Assembly (NCBI GenBank): GCA_938082955.1
Contig: CALKDE010000108.1
Coordinates: forward strand, 1-5,485
Length of the DNA: 5,485 nucleotides
Origin: an uncultured Pseudomonadales bacterium
GTDB taxonomy: Bacteria > Pseudomonadota > Gammaproteobacteria > Pseudomonadales > Pseudohongiellaceae
Direction: 5' to 3'
Shown here piece by piece: positions 1-5,485 of this stretch (the first letter of the stretch is position 1; each line of letters begins with the position of its first letter). The notes beneath the pieces are model-generated. The model saw nothing but the letters and a program-made list of their open reading frames with translations, was not told the origin of the DNA and did not search any database. A program made the translations under genes and the position numbers.

Positions 1-816
1 AATCTCGATAAGAGGCTCTTCGGTAAGGTTGCCTAGTGGATGAGCGGTCTTTATGCAGCAGGGGTAAACATCGCCAGTGGGGTCGATCGAAACTTCTGAA
101 CCGGCATAGCCATGCTGCAAGAAATTAAGCCCGCCGGACCAAGCATCGCAGAAATTGTCTTCGATCGTTGCTTGAGAAAGACCGTTCTCCCAGGCCCGAC
201 CGCGGGGCCAAAGCTTACCGATCCAGGAATCTTCGCTTGCACCAAACATGCTGAAGATCGGGCCCTTTTCTAATGCGCGCTCGTCTTTTTCCCCATCGGC
301 GTGTTTGATGCCTGCATCTTCTAGCATCGCCTTAACTTTTTCTGCGAGGGCGTCCTTTTTGTCGCCTTCCATGCCCACATGAAAATCATCCATGCCAGAT
401 ACAGAGATAGACCAGATGTTGCGGCTCAATAACTCATTAATAATCTTTGGCGTCAGCAAGTCACCCGTGGTCTGTACCACCACTTTTACGCCACCATTAT
501 CTCGGTATTTTTCTTGCAGGGCTTCTAACGCCGGATAGAGGATTCTTTCGCGAACGGGCTCGGTGAGTACGTCACCACCGGATAGAATTATTTTCCCTGT
601 TTTCTCGACATAGTCATCAGGCTTTGAAGAATCGGGATTTGCCTCTCGAAAAGTCATCCGTTCTGGCAGGTTGGCGATTATGTTCGGGAAATTCGTCTGT
701 GCCTCAGCCACGACTGCTTCGAGTTCATCCCTGATGTAAGGTCGAAAACGGGACTCATAGCAATGCTTGCAGCGTCGATGGCAATGCCAACAGAGCACGT
801 AGTAAATGGATTCCAT
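1..816 (-). CDS. Radical SAM/SPASM-like protein (3' end outside window)
   Basis: The open frame gives 272 residues from the ATG at 814-816 to the window edge; the C-terminus is missing. Seen: C12-x3-C16-x2-C19, the radical SAM motif that binds a [4Fe-4S] cluster and S-adenosylmethionine, with one more cysteine (C9) just before it. LSGGD at residues 78-82 matches the GGE-type SAM-binding motif, and SISVSG at 136-141 fits a later barrel strand. Near the cut end, C223 and IDPTGDVYPCC (244-254) followed by GN at 262-263 resemble the start of a SPASM auxiliary-cluster domain. The start is fixed by an in-frame TGA 27 bases upstream and by AAGGG before the ATG; the barrel motif therefore begins almost at the N-terminus. 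Family members act in the cytoplasm on peptides, proteins or small molecules; the substrate here is unknown. It is not recognisably PqqE, despite the PQQ enzyme nearby. No small precursor-peptide gene is visible just upstream. Confidence 0.85.
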   Translation of the reverse strand, partial: MESIYYVLCWHCHRRCKHCYESRFRPYIRDELEAVVAEAQTNFPNIIANLPERMTFREANPDSSKPDDYVEKTGKIILSGGDVLTEPVRERILYPALEALQEKYRDNGGVKVVVQTTGDLLTPKIINELLSRNIWSISVSGMDDFHVGMEGDKKDALAEKVKAMLEDAGIKHADGEKDERALEKGPIFSMFGASEDSWIGKLWPRGRAWENGLSQATIEDNFCDAWSGGLNFLQHGYAGSEVSIDPTGDVYPCCIKTAHPLGNLTEEPLIEI

Positions 817-893
817 GTCTTTCCCTTGCTCGGTTATTTCTCACAACACTGTGGAGTCAATTGCTCGAATAAGATCTTTGTACGGCGTAATAC

Positions 894-905
894 TTTCAGT
901 TGAAA
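894..905. promoter_or_regulatory. Short inverted repeat upstream of the radical SAM gene
   Basis: TTTCA-GT-TGAAA is a perfect 5-base inverted repeat with a 2-base centre, 78 bases upstream of the radical SAM start. It lies in the only non-coding stretch that could hold that gene's promoter. It could be an operator, but 10 paired bases in an AT-rich spacer can arise by chance, and no convincing -35/-10 pair could be placed beside it. Confidence 0.2.
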
Positions 906-917
906 TTGTAAAAGCTA

Positions 918-958
918 CGGCCTGAAGTAGGTGCTGCGCAGAATGAATCTAAAGGCCG
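918..958 (-). terminator. Weak candidate terminator after the malonate operon
   Basis: CGGCCT (918-923) and AGGCCG (953-958) are perfect complements separated by 29 bases, starting 19 bases past the lipocalin-like gene's stop on the minus strand. On that strand the second arm is followed by TAGCTTTT, a short T run. The stem is short and the loop long, so this is a poor intrinsic terminator; transcription may instead end by Rho or continue into the radical SAM gene. Confidence 0.2.
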
Positions 959-976
959 AAATTCTAAATATCTATG

Positions 977-1444
977 CTACTTCAGCTTTCTCCAGCTTAG
1001 CGTGCCGGTCGTTCTGCCCGAGCTGTTTTTCAGTGAAAGTTTTAGCAGGCCATCGCTGAATTCGAAATGGCGTATGTTGTCACCGCCTACCCATTCGGGC
1101 ACCATGGGCGAACCTTCCACGTGGTGAATTACCAGACTATTCTCTAGATCGAATGACACCTTGCCCCAATAGCCGAATCCGCCAGTTACACGTTCTTCAG
1201 TAGCTTGATTCCTTTCGGGAAGGTCGCGCGGCATGCCGAGGCCTGCCATATTGCCAAATGCATCGTAGCTCAGCCGGCCCACATAATTCATGTCTATCGG
1301 ATCGCCTTGTTCTGGGAATTGGAAATAGCTAACTAATTCGAAATCCCCTTGAAACTTCTGCTCTATGTCTTGCAACGTATCTGCCGCCTGAGATTGTATT
1401 GGTAGCATTATAAGGAAAACCAGCGAGGCTAAGAATTTAATCAT
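977..1444 (-). CDS. Secreted lipocalin-like domain protein
   Basis: 155 residues with a clear Sec signal peptide: MIKF, a hydrophobic core to about residue 16, then SQA-A with cleavage after residue 20 or 21. There is no lipobox cysteine, so a soluble periplasmic protein is expected. The mature part resembles the bacterial lipocalin-like domain family (Lipocalin_5 type): FELVSY at 35-40, GRLSYDAFGNM at 56-66, GYWGKVSFD at 91-99, a His pair at 107-108, a GDNIRHFEF segment at 121-129 and a C-terminal LSWRK at 149-153. Members are small beta-barrels whose ligands are mostly unknown. The start is supported by AAGGAG 8 bases before the ATG. It lies 29 bases after the malonyl-CoA synthetase gene on the same strand and is probably the last gene of that operon. 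The context suggests a role tied to malonate or a related acid in the periplasm, but nothing in the sequence proves this. Confidence 0.75.
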   Translation of the reverse strand: MIKFLASLVFLIMLPIQSQAADTLQDIEQKFQGDFELVSYFQFPEQGDPIDMNYVGRLSYDAFGNMAGLGMPRDLPERNQATEERVTGGFGYWGKVSFDLENSLVIHHVEGSPMVPEWVGGDNIRHFEFSDGLLKLSLKNSSGRTTGTLSWRKLK

Positions 1445-1473
1445 TGCTACAGCTCCTTGTTGAGTTGACTTGG

Positions 1474-2958
1474 CTACAGCAATTTTTTCAAGTCAGGTTT
1501 GGTTACTTTTCCCATCGCGTTTCGAGGAAGGGCATCGATTATCTGTATGGCCTTTGGAATCTTGTAGGAAGACATCTTGCCATCACACCATGCCTTCAAG
1601 TCACCATGTTCCATGGATTTTCCAGCCTTAAGGCCTATGAAAGCCATAACGGATTCTCCCCAGGTTTCATCTTCAACACCGATAACCGCGCATTCAGCTA
1701 TGTCGTCATGGGTGAGCAGTGTGCCCTCAATCTCCAGTGCGGATAGTTTATAGCCGCCGGACTTTATGATATCGATTGAAGAGCGACCCATGATGCGATA
1801 GTAGCCATTGTCGAGAACAGCCACGTCGCCCGTGCAGAACCAGCCGTCATGGAAACTTTCTTTGGTGGCTTTTTCATTGGCCCAATACTCGAGGAAAACG
1901 TTGTCGCCCTTGACGCGAATCTCGCCGGGTACGTTTTCCTGCGTGATAGGATTATTGTCTTCATCGAAGAGCTGCGCCTGGACACCTGGAAGAGGCTGGC
2001 CAACATGTCCAGCCCGACGCTCGCCGTCGTAGGGATTAGAAATGCCCATGCCGATCTCTGTCATGCCGTAGCGTTCTAACAAGACCTGACCTGTTAAATC
2101 TTTCCATTGATTGAATAACTTAACCGGGCACGCAGCGGAGCCCGATATATTAAGGCGCATTGGCCTGAAGCCATCACAGATCTTCTTTACATCGCTCTCA
2201 TCGATGGTGCCGAAATACTGCATAAGTTTTACATAGATTGTGGGCACCGCCATGAAGACATTGTAAGTGCCTGCAACGATCTGGGCTGTAATCTTCGGAA
2301 TATCGAACTTGGCAAACAGGTGCACCGTCGCGCCAGCCCATAGGCCGCAACTGAGTATATTGATGATACCGTGAATATGATGCACGGGTAGAAATAGCGG
2401 AATGGAATCTTGATCAGTCCAGCTCCATGCTTCTATAAGCGTAGTTATTTGTGCATGAATTGTTTTGTGCGTGCTAACTACACCTTTGGGTTTATTCGTC
2501 GTACCACTTGTGAATAATATCATCGCTCGACGTTCGGGAAGAATCACTGGCAACTGGCTAGCCTCTTCGGCCATTACATCGGCAACACACAGTAGTTCGA
2601 TATTCATCTGGGCGCAGAGTTCGGTAAGAGACTCTTGGTATTTTCCGTTCGCGATCATGCGCGTAACGCTTGCGCAACTTAAGTAGTGCTCCAGTTCGGC
2701 GACTGCAGAGGCAACATTTAGAGGAATAGCTATTCCTCCAGCTCTCCAAATTCCGTGCATGGTTGTTACGTAGTCGACGCTGGCAGGGATAAAGAAAGCG
2801 ATGCGTTCCTCATTCAGATCGTCGCTGCCATTCAACAGTCCCGTTGCGAACTGGTCTATACGCTGATTCACATCCGCGTAGCTATAAGAATCATCTCCCT
2901 CGGTCAGGGCGATTTTATGGTTAGAATTATTTAAGTGTGGATAAACTTGTTCTGACAT
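1474..2958 (-). CDS. matB: Malonyl-CoA synthetase (MatB/ACSF3-type AMP-forming acyl-CoA ligase)
   Basis: 494 residues, the normal length for MatB. It belongs to the adenylate-forming ANL family, which activates a carboxylate with ATP to an acyl-AMP and then transfers it to CoA in the cytoplasm; for MatB the substrate is malonate. Seen: phosphate-binding loop FTSGTTNKPKG (149-159), HHIHG (193-197), SGSAACP (272-278), RYGMTEIGM (296-304), GWFCTGD (372-378), the hinge/core stretch GRSSIDIIKSGGYK (391-404), and the C-terminal adenylation lysine in PRNAMGK (K484). From memory of the family, the RYGMTEIGM and GRSSIDIIKSGGYK blocks resemble human ACSF3, a malonyl-CoA synthetase, more than long-chain ligases. 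No targeting signal is present. AGGAAAGG lies 7 bases before the ATG. The madLM genes directly upstream strongly support malonate as substrate; methylmalonate is a possible second substrate. Confidence 0.9.
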   Translation of the reverse strand: MSEQVYPHLNNSNHKIALTEGDDSYSYADVNQRIDQFATGLLNGSDDLNEERIAFFIPASVDYVTTMHGIWRAGGIAIPLNVASAVAELEHYLSCASVTRMIANGKYQESLTELCAQMNIELLCVADVMAEEASQLPVILPERRAMILFTSGTTNKPKGVVSTHKTIHAQITTLIEAWSWTDQDSIPLFLPVHHIHGIINILSCGLWAGATVHLFAKFDIPKITAQIVAGTYNVFMAVPTIYVKLMQYFGTIDESDVKKICDGFRPMRLNISGSAACPVKLFNQWKDLTGQVLLERYGMTEIGMGISNPYDGERRAGHVGQPLPGVQAQLFDEDNNPITQENVPGEIRVKGDNVFLEYWANEKATKESFHDGWFCTGDVAVLDNGYYRIMGRSSIDIIKSGGYKLSALEIEGTLLTHDDIAECAVIGVEDETWGESVMAFIGLKAGKSMEHGDLKAWCDGKMSSYKIPKAIQIIDALPRNAMGKVTKPDLKKLL

Positions 2959-3027
2959 TCGCGTACCTTTCCTATGAGTCTGGGCAGCCGTGACCGGCGC
3001 AGAGATTACTTTGTGTGCAGTTAAAAG

Positions 3028-3786
3028 CTATAAGATTGCATTGACGATGAAAAACAAGATCGATGGCCCTAACAAACATCCTACGCCTGTGTAGAAGGTA
3101 GCAGTCATCGCGCCGTACGGGACAAGCTTGGGGTCTGTAGCGGCAAGCCCTGCAGCCACGCCTGAAGTAGTTCCCATGAGTCCACCGAATACCATAGCAG
3201 ATTGCGGATTATTCAAGCCAATTGTCTTGGCAACCAGCGGCGTACCGATCATTACTAGAATGGATTTGATGAGCCCAGCAGCGACACTCAGTGCGATAAT
3301 ATCTGAGTCCGCGCCCAAGGCTGAGCCGGTGACCGGGCCAACGATATAGGTTACCGCGCCGGCTCCGATGGTGGTGACCGCAACAGGGTCAGTATAACCA
3401 TACAGCACCGCGACGACAGCGCCGACAACAAAGGAAACGATGACGCCGGCGAAAATGGAAACAACCCCGGCTAGCCCGGCTTTTTTTAATTCACTGAGTT
3501 TGACGCCAAAGGCAGTAGCGACGATGGCGAAATCGCGCATCATGCCGCCACCCATTAAGCCGATGCCACCTAACAAGGTGATATCGGCGACGCCGGTGCT
3601 GCCACCTGTTGCCTTGCCACCAAAATAGGCAGCCAACAAACCAAGAGCAATAGCGATGGCCGAGCCGTGGATCCGACCCTTGGTCAATTTATTCGCGAGA
3701 AAATAAGATATCCAGATAGTTAAGCCTACAACCGCGAAGGCGACTACGAGCGAGTTACGAACAAAGACAGTTTCTAAGATTTCCAT
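3028..3786 (-). CDS. madM: Malonate:Na+ symporter, MadM subunit
   Basis: 252 residues, almost entirely hydrophobic, with roughly eight membrane-spanning stretches (about 12-31, 41-58, 70-90, 104-130, 135-152, 163-182, 196-215 and 224-250). It is the larger subunit of the two-component MadLM carrier, first known from Malonomonas rubra, which imports malonate across the inner membrane with sodium. Glycine-rich segments typical of the family are present: GGIGLMGGGMMRDF (73-86), GAGAVTYIVGPVTGSALGAD (141-160) and GGLMGTTSGVAAG (201-213). Its start overlaps the madL stop by one base (TAATG), which implies translational coupling, and AGGAG sits 8 bases before the ATG inside the end of madL. The malonyl-CoA synthetase gene follows after 69 bases. 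Length and composition look complete. Confidence 0.92.
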   Translation of the reverse strand: MEILETVFVRNSLVVAFAVVGLTIWISYFLANKLTKGRIHGSAIAIALGLLAAYFGGKATGGSTGVADITLLGGIGLMGGGMMRDFAIVATAFGVKLSELKKAGLAGVVSIFAGVIVSFVVGAVVAVLYGYTDPVAVTTIGAGAVTYIVGPVTGSALGADSDIIALSVAAGLIKSILVMIGTPLVAKTIGLNNPQSAMVFGGLMGTTSGVAAGLAATDPKLVPYGAMTATFYTGVGCLLGPSILFFIVNAIL

Positions 3787-4166
3787 TATTGGCTCTCCTG
3801 GCTAGAAGTATCGGAGTTGCCAATCTTGCTGATGACGGGAACCAGTGCAAAGCTGACTAGTACCGCAGCGACCCCCGCGACAACGGCCAGCATACCGCCT
3901 TCGAATGCTGCTATGACATTCTGCCTGGCCGCCATGGCAACGACTATCGGGATATACATGGCAGACCAGAACTGGATGCCAGTTCCTGATGCCCCCTCAA
4001 CCAATGCCTTAAACTTGCCTGAATTGCTGGAGAGCACCAGGAACAGCATGGCTATACCTACACCACCCACGTTGGCCTGAACGCCGAGAGCAACTCCTAG
4101 CGCCTCTCCAATAAGCATTCCCAGTATCAAACAAGCGGAAAGTAGTGCTACGCCGTAGATAATCAT
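3786..4166 (-). CDS. madL: Malonate:Na+ symporter, MadL subunit
   Basis: 126 residues, the small subunit of the MadLM malonate carrier; both subunits are required for transport in the characterised system. Four hydrophobic spans are visible (about 2-24, 30-46, 65-81 and 88-113). Between the second and third is a polar stretch with SSNSGKFKALVEGASGTG (46-63). The tail after residue 115 is short, polar and rich in Ser, Asp and Glu, so it probably faces one side of the membrane. It is the first gene of the operon. The start is chosen from AAGGA six bases before the ATG. The leader upstream is unusually purine-rich and carries a hexanucleotide repeat. The stop codon is shared with the madM start in TAATG. 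Confidence 0.92.
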   Translation of the reverse strand: MIIYGVALLSACLILGMLIGEALGVALGVQANVGGVGIAMLFLVLSSNSGKFKALVEGASGTGIQFWSAMYIPIVVAMAARQNVIAAFEGGMLAVVAGVAAVLVSFALVPVISKIGNSDTSSQESQ

Positions 4167-4170
4167 TTTT

Positions 4171-4194
4171 TATCCTTATTCTTATTCTTATTCT
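4171..4194. repeat. Hexanucleotide tandem repeat in the madL leader
   Basis: Four units of TATTCT on the plus strand, the one nearest madL changed to TATCCT; read on the madL strand it is AGAATA three times, then AGGATA. The variant unit supplies the AAGGA ribosome binding site of madL, so the repeat lies directly against that site. Gain or loss of a unit would change the leader length without altering the madL frame. Confidence 0.85.
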
Positions 4195-4200
4195 TCTTGG

Positions 4201-4213
4201 CGCGGGAACCGCG
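4201..4213 (-). other. GC-rich hairpin in the madL leader
   Basis: CGCGG-GAA-CCGCG is a perfect five-base stem with a three-base loop, 34 bases upstream of the madL start and just before the purine-rich repeat tract. No T run follows on either strand, so it is not an intrinsic terminator. It could act as a stabilising 5' structure on the madLM mRNA if transcription starts further upstream, which is an inference. Confidence 0.45.
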
Positions 4214-4226
4214 TCAAACGGGCTTG

Positions 4227-4255
4227 ATGATATGACGCAACTGCTTTTTGTGCAA
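4227..4255 (-). promoter_or_regulatory. Candidate sigma-70 promoter for the madL operon
   Basis: On the minus strand TTGCAC (4255-4250) and TATCAT (4232-4227) are separated by 17 bases. The -10 hexamer matches the consensus at five of six positions and the -35 at three of six. Transcription would begin near 4220, giving a leader of about 54 bases that includes the hairpin and the hexamer repeat. The weak -35 box suggests help from an activator, or that the true promoter lies elsewhere in the gap. Confidence 0.3.
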
Positions 4256-4264
4256 TTTGCGTGA
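4233..4264. promoter_or_regulatory. Imperfect inverted repeat over the candidate madL promoter
   Basis: TGACGCAA (4233-4240) faces TTGCGTGA (4257-4264), matching at seven of eight positions with a 16-base spacer. A further GCGTCA at 4211-4216 is the exact complement of TGACGC at 4233-4238. The boxes flank or overlap the proposed -35 element of madL, as operator half-sites would. No regulator family can be named from them. Confidence 0.3.
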
Positions 4265-4290
4265 TTTGATTGTAATAGGGCCGGTTTGCC

Positions 4291-4311
4291 CCAAATTAGG
4301 CCCTAATTCGG
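4291..4311. promoter_or_regulatory. Near-perfect 21-base palindrome, likely operator
   Basis: The central 15 bases (4294-4308) form a perfect palindrome, AATTAGG-C-CCTAATT. One mismatched pair and then CC/GG extend the symmetry to 21 bases. A second, overlapping dyad pairs TAGGGCC (4276-4282) with GGCCCTA (4299-4305). It lies near the middle of the divergent region, about 125 bases from madL and 130 from the dehydrogenase gene, so a dimeric regulator bound here could control either or both. No T run follows that would suggest a terminator. Confidence 0.55.
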
Positions 4312-4316
4312 AGCAT

Positions 4317-4356
4317 CTTAATTGACAGAAGCAGGGGGTTTATAGCTTAATTGTCA
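4317..4356 (+). repeat. Spaced direct repeat upstream of the PQQ dehydrogenase gene
   Basis: CTTAATTGACA (4317-4327) and CTTAATTGTCA (4346-4356) agree at 10 of 11 bases, with starts 29 bases apart. A reverse-oriented GACAAT at 4371-4376 complements the ATTGTC of the second copy. The first copy contains TTGACA, an exact -35 consensus, but no good -10 lies at 16-18 bases (CTTAAT at 18 is the best). The pair could be tandem activator sites, or part of the promoter. Confidence 0.4.
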
Positions 4357-4373
4357 TCCGGTTTCTGGGCGAC

Positions 4374-4388
4374 AATCAGACGCTGATT
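4374..4388. promoter_or_regulatory. Inverted repeat upstream of the PQQ dehydrogenase gene
   Basis: AATCAG-ACG-CTGATT is a perfect six-base inverted repeat with a three-base centre, 54 bases before the dehydrogenase start codon. In this position it could be an operator or a small hairpin in the 5' leader. It is short enough that chance remains possible. Confidence 0.35.
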
Positions 4389-4442
4389 CATCGCGGTAAT
4401 AGTAAAGAATTCAGTTATTTATTGCAAAAAAAGGTTATTCAA

Positions 4443-5485
4443 ATGAGTAAATTTTCAAAGTCATTGTTGGTGCTACTCGGTCTGGGTCTGTTTGCATCGG
4501 CCAGCACCGCACAGGACGTTACTTCTGACATTCTGGAGAATGCGCAGGATTATTCCGACCGCTGGGTTACCTATGGTAAGAACTACGGCGCATGGCGCTA
4601 TATGCCGGATACTCAGATAAATCGTGAATCAGTGGCCAATCTTCGTCCTGTATGGATCAAACAGACTGGCGTGACAGGGGGTGCTTTTGAGGTAACAGCC
4701 CTAGTAAATGATGGCCGCATGTACCTAACTACGGCGAATAGCCACCTGATCGTCGTCGATCCGTTAACTGGCGATGAGCTGTGGCGCTACGACCATGACT
4801 TCGAAAATGTAGATCTGTGCTGTGGACCTCACAATCGGGGTGTAGGGCTGCATGAAGACAAGGTGTTTTATGGAACACTAGATGCCCACCTATTGGCTTT
4901 CGACGCCGCCACAGGCATTCAATTATGGGATGCCGAGGTAGGCGATCACCGTGAGTCTTTCTCGGTTACCGGTGCGCCACTAGTCGTTAAAGACATGGTT
5001 TTGATTGGCGTGGGCGGCGGCGAATACGGTATTCGAGGCTACATCGATGCCTATGACGTCAACACAGGCGAGCGTCGCTGGCGCTTCTATACCACACCTG
5101 CAGAAGGCGAGCCTGGCAACGAAACTTGGCTAGGCGACTCTTGGAAGACCGGTGGCGCCCCTACTTGGGTGACGGGCACCTACGATCCTGAGACTGACAT
5201 GGTGTTCTGGGGCACGGGTAATCCTTGGCCAGACATCAATAACGCGGTGCGGGCAGGTGACAATCTGTATTCCAACTCCGTAGTTGCCCTGGATGCCGAT
5301 AGCGGCGATCTGCGCTGGTATTTCCAAACCTCACCCAGAGACGAATTTGATCACGATTCCACCTCGGAGCCGATGATCATTGAAGAGATGTTCGAAGGCG
5401 AAATGCGCAAGATGATCGTGCAGGTTTCCCGAAACGGACACGTCTATGCACTAGATCGCATGAACGGTGACTTCCTGTATGCCGG
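4443..5485 (+). CDS. PQQ-dependent alcohol dehydrogenase, methanol/ethanol family, probably lanthanide type (3' end outside window)
   Basis: 347 complete codons, so the C-terminal part of a protein usually near 600 residues is missing. A signal peptide (SKFSK, hydrophobic core, cleavage near STA-Q at residues 21-24) sends it to the periplasm, where the family oxidises primary alcohols and passes electrons to cytochrome c. Beta-propeller motifs of the form D-x-x-TG-x-x-x-W recur (about 106-114, 154-162, 205-213 and 284-292). Seen active-site features: adjacent cysteines C126-C127 in CCGPHNRG, E194 in GGGEYGIRGY, W242, N260 in WGTGNPWPD, and D303 in RDEFDHD, aligning by eye with the CC pair, metal-binding Glu and Asn, PQQ-stacking Trp and catalytic Asp of MxaF. 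D305, two residues past the catalytic Asp, is the residue that marks lanthanide-dependent XoxF and PedH/ExaF enzymes. AAAGG precedes the ATG by 8 bases. It is divergent from the malonate operon. Whether the substrate is methanol, ethanol or a larger alcohol cannot be told from this part. Confidence 0.9.
   Translation, partial: MSKFSKSLLVLLGLGLFASASTAQDVTSDILENAQDYSDRWVTYGKNYGAWRYMPDTQINRESVANLRPVWIKQTGVTGGAFEVTALVNDGRMYLTTANSHLIVVDPLTGDELWRYDHDFENVDLCCGPHNRGVGLHEDKVFYGTLDAHLLAFDAATGIQLWDAEVGDHRESFSVTGAPLVVKDMVLIGVGGGEYGIRGYIDAYDVNTGERRWRFYTTPAEGEPGNETWLGDSWKTGGAPTWVTGTYDPETDMVFWGTGNPWPDINNAVRAGDNLYSNSVVALDADSGDLRWYFQTSPRDEFDHDSTSEPMIIEEMFEGEMRKMIVQVSRNGHVYALDRMNGDFLYA

Noticed and set aside
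1..816. Reading the radical SAM gene as pqqE because a PQQ enzyme is nearby
   Set aside because: The sequence around its cysteine motif does not look like PqqE, it is on the other side of the malonate operon, and no pqqA, B, C or D gene is present.
934..941. Palindrome CTGCGCAG after the lipocalin-like gene
   Set aside because: Eight self-complementary bases are common by chance and cannot form a looped RNA hairpin alone.
1444..1746. A 100-codon open frame on the plus strand opposite the 3' part of the malonyl-CoA synthetase gene
   Set aside because: It lies antisense inside a well-supported gene, has no recognisable protein features, and is explained by the codon structure of the other strand. 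The other plus-strand frames inside matB, madM and madL were dismissed for the same reason.
2987..2998. Small hairpin GCCG-TGAC-CGGC between madM and the malonyl-CoA synthetase gene
   Set aside because: A four-base stem with no T run is too weak to call a terminator or processing site.
4322..4346. TTGACA followed by TATAGC as a strong promoter for the PQQ dehydrogenase gene
   Set aside because: The spacer is only 13 bases, too short for a normal sigma-70 promoter. The TTGACA is kept only as part of the direct repeat.
5130..5327. A 65-codon minus-strand frame inside the PQQ dehydrogenase gene
   Set aside because: It is entirely antisense to conserved propeller sequence and has no domain or clear ribosome binding site of interest.

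Overview
The window looks like a piece of a proteobacterial chromosome, most likely a marine-type gammaproteobacterium. That placement is tentative: it rests on gene content, strong Shine-Dalgarno sites and moderate base composition, not on a marker gene. It holds six protein genes, five on the minus strand and one on the plus strand. The outermost two run off the window edges. No RNA gene, insertion sequence or CRISPR array is visible.

The core is a minus-strand operon for malonate use, read from 4166 leftward. madL and madM encode the two subunits of a MadLM-type malonate:Na+ symporter and overlap by one base (TAATG). A malonyl-CoA synthetase of the MatB/ACSF3 type follows after 69 bases. 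A small secreted lipocalin-like protein follows 29 bases later. The predicted flow is malonate uptake by MadLM, then ATP- and CoA-dependent activation to malonyl-CoA in the cytoplasm. No malonate decarboxylase (mdc/mad) or malonyl-CoA decarboxylase gene is in view, so malonyl-CoA must be used by enzymes encoded elsewhere, for example in fatty acid synthesis or by an unlinked decarboxylase.

Left of the operon, after a 160-base gap, is the N-terminal 272 residues of a radical SAM protein (1-816, minus). It has a CxxxCxxC cluster motif starting at residue 12 and a SPASM-like cysteine region cut by the window edge. Nothing links it to malonate metabolism apart from orientation.

Right of the operon is a divergent 276-base intergenic region (4167-4442). 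It is dense in symmetrical sequence: a hexanucleotide tandem repeat and a GC-rich hairpin in the madL leader, a near-perfect 21-base palindrome (4291-4311), a spaced direct repeat, and a further inverted repeat. These are good operator candidates, but no regulator gene is present. On the plus strand from 4443 is a secreted PQQ-dependent alcohol dehydrogenase (347 complete codons, 3' end missing). It carries the adjacent-cysteine pair and metal/PQQ ligands of the methanol/ethanol dehydrogenase family, and an Asp-X-Asp arrangement at the active site that is the known signature of lanthanide-dependent members.
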